NCBI GenBank assembly: GCA_021613535.1
Contig: CP075492.1
Coordinates: 1,674,001 to 1,738,000 of the forward strand
Source of the DNA: Adineta vaga
Lineage: Eukaryota > Rotifera
DNA length: 64,000 nt
Reading direction: 5' to 3'
Part shown: positions 63,522 through 64,000 of the stretch, in pieces
Layout: each line of letters opens with the position of its first letter
Numbering within the stretch: the first letter of the stretch is position 1
Program-made: the position numbers and the translations under genes
Notes under the pieces: model-generated
The model's input: the letters and a program-made list of their open reading frames with translations, nothing else
What the model was told of the DNA's origin: nothing
Database searches by the model: none

Positions 63522-64000
63522 TTATTTCTTATTCTTTGCGGCATCGGCGAGCTTGCTAAAATCCATAGTACATGCATAACTTTGCGGTTTTTGTTGACCA
63601 TCTTGATAGAATTTTCCATGTTCTAGTTCGTTATGAGAAGCTTTGACTGTATATAGAATAGAATCTGCGCCAAGTTCAGGTGAACGTGAACCAGGTCCAT
63701 GATTATTCAAATCAGTTGAGCAATAACCTGGACATACAGCTAAGATAAGCACATTTTTGGCACCAGACCATTCACGTGCTTCAATACGTGTAAGAGCAGT
63801 AAGTGCTGTTTTCGATACACCATAAATTAAGAAAGGCGACTTGGCATTATAACCGATCTTTTCAGTAGTTTTCGATCCAATTGATGCAATGAAATCTTCC
63901 ACAAGACCATCAAGCTGCTCCTGTGTCAATGTCGACGATTTGTATTTGTTTTGAAGATCGCTCGACATCTCATGTAATGTCCAGGCACCTACTTCACTTG
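63522..64000 (-). CDS. Carbonyl reductase-like short-chain dehydrogenase (partial, 3' part)
   Basis: The minus-strand frame runs open through the right edge of the window, so the N-terminal Rossmann glycine motif lies outside. Visible are SEVGAWTLHEMSSDLQNKYK, ITxEEL-like STLTQEQLDGLVEDFIAS, the catalytic YGVSKTALTALTRIEAREWS (Y-x-x-x-K), the family block AVCPGYCSTDLNNHG (C-C-P-G-W-V-x-T-D-M in vertebrate CBR1), SPELGADSILY, and GKFYQDGQQKPQSY. It ends at TAA 63524-63522 after DFSKLADAAKNKK. Product: an NADPH-dependent carbonyl reductase of the CBR1 type, probably cytosolic, reducing aldehydes or ketones. The ATG at 63968 is internal, not the start. No intron lies in this part. Confidence 0.85.
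   Translation of the reverse strand, partial: SEVGAWTLHEMSSDLQNKYKSSTLTQEQLDGLVEDFIASIGSKTTEKIGYNAKSPFLIYGVSKTALTALTRIEAREWSGAKNVLILAVCPGYCSTDLNNHGPGSRSPELGADSILYTVKASHNELEHGKFYQDGQQKPQSYACTMDFSKLADAAKNKK

Overview
The window is an AT-rich eukaryotic (metazoan) genome segment. Most genes are split by very short GT-AG introns (about 40-70 bp). Gene families point to a bdelloid rotifer: F-box/leucine-rich proteins, NHL-repeat proteins, ADP-ribosyltransferase-TPR proteins, FG-GAP/VCBS membrane proteins, large 7TM receptor families, and many G-rich TGTGGG-like motifs resembling the telomeric repeat reported for bdelloids. The taxon is inferred from content; no rRNA or mitochondrial marker is present.

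Layout. 0-2.9 kb: 3' end of an ionotropic glutamate receptor, a broken F-box gene, and a three-exon ABM-like gene. 3.2-7.4 kb: three tandem minus-strand paralogs of a two-TM, Cys-rich membrane protein family. 7.4-11.9 kb: gene-poor, with repeat debris. 12-16.7 kb: two secreted or membrane-anchored beta-domain proteins, a leukotriene-A4-hydrolase relic and an ART-TPR pseudogene. 17.2-24.2 kb: a six-exon FG-GAP protein, a decayed NHL gene, and a multi-exon ectodomain protein. 25-29.1 kb: a 7TM pseudogene and a DUR3-type urea transporter with one frameshift. 30.9 kb: tRNA-Asn. 32.6-35.5 kb: an isoprenylcysteine-methyltransferase-like gene and a BTB-like gene. 36.5-47.1 kb: a second FG-GAP protein, then a 9-kb minus-strand gene that splices into one reading frame holding three copies of the same two-TM module seen at 3-7 kb. 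Its last exon is interrupted by a complete hAT transposon with an exact 8-bp target duplication, and its first intron carries a MITE-like insert. 48.9-54.6 kb: a complete CACTA-type transposon with 48-bp identical termini and two intact genes. 56-64 kb: a secreted protein with an in-frame stop, a type II lectin-like protein, F-box, TPR and PARP relics, an intact 7TM receptor and the end of a carbonyl reductase.

The most unusual pattern is a family of at least 14 short (40-70 bp) inverted repeats. One arm is G-rich and telomere-like (GGGTGTGGGT) and the other is its C-rich complement. Many share the core TTAAGAGTATAGCCTGA, and many sit within about 150 bp downstream of stop codons. The second theme is a modular two-TM receptor-like family with near-identical membrane ends and divergent ectodomains, present as single-module genes and as a three-module fusion. 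No operon-like organisation or clear promoter motif can be read from the sequence. Splice models were built by hand from GT-AG sites and frame continuity.
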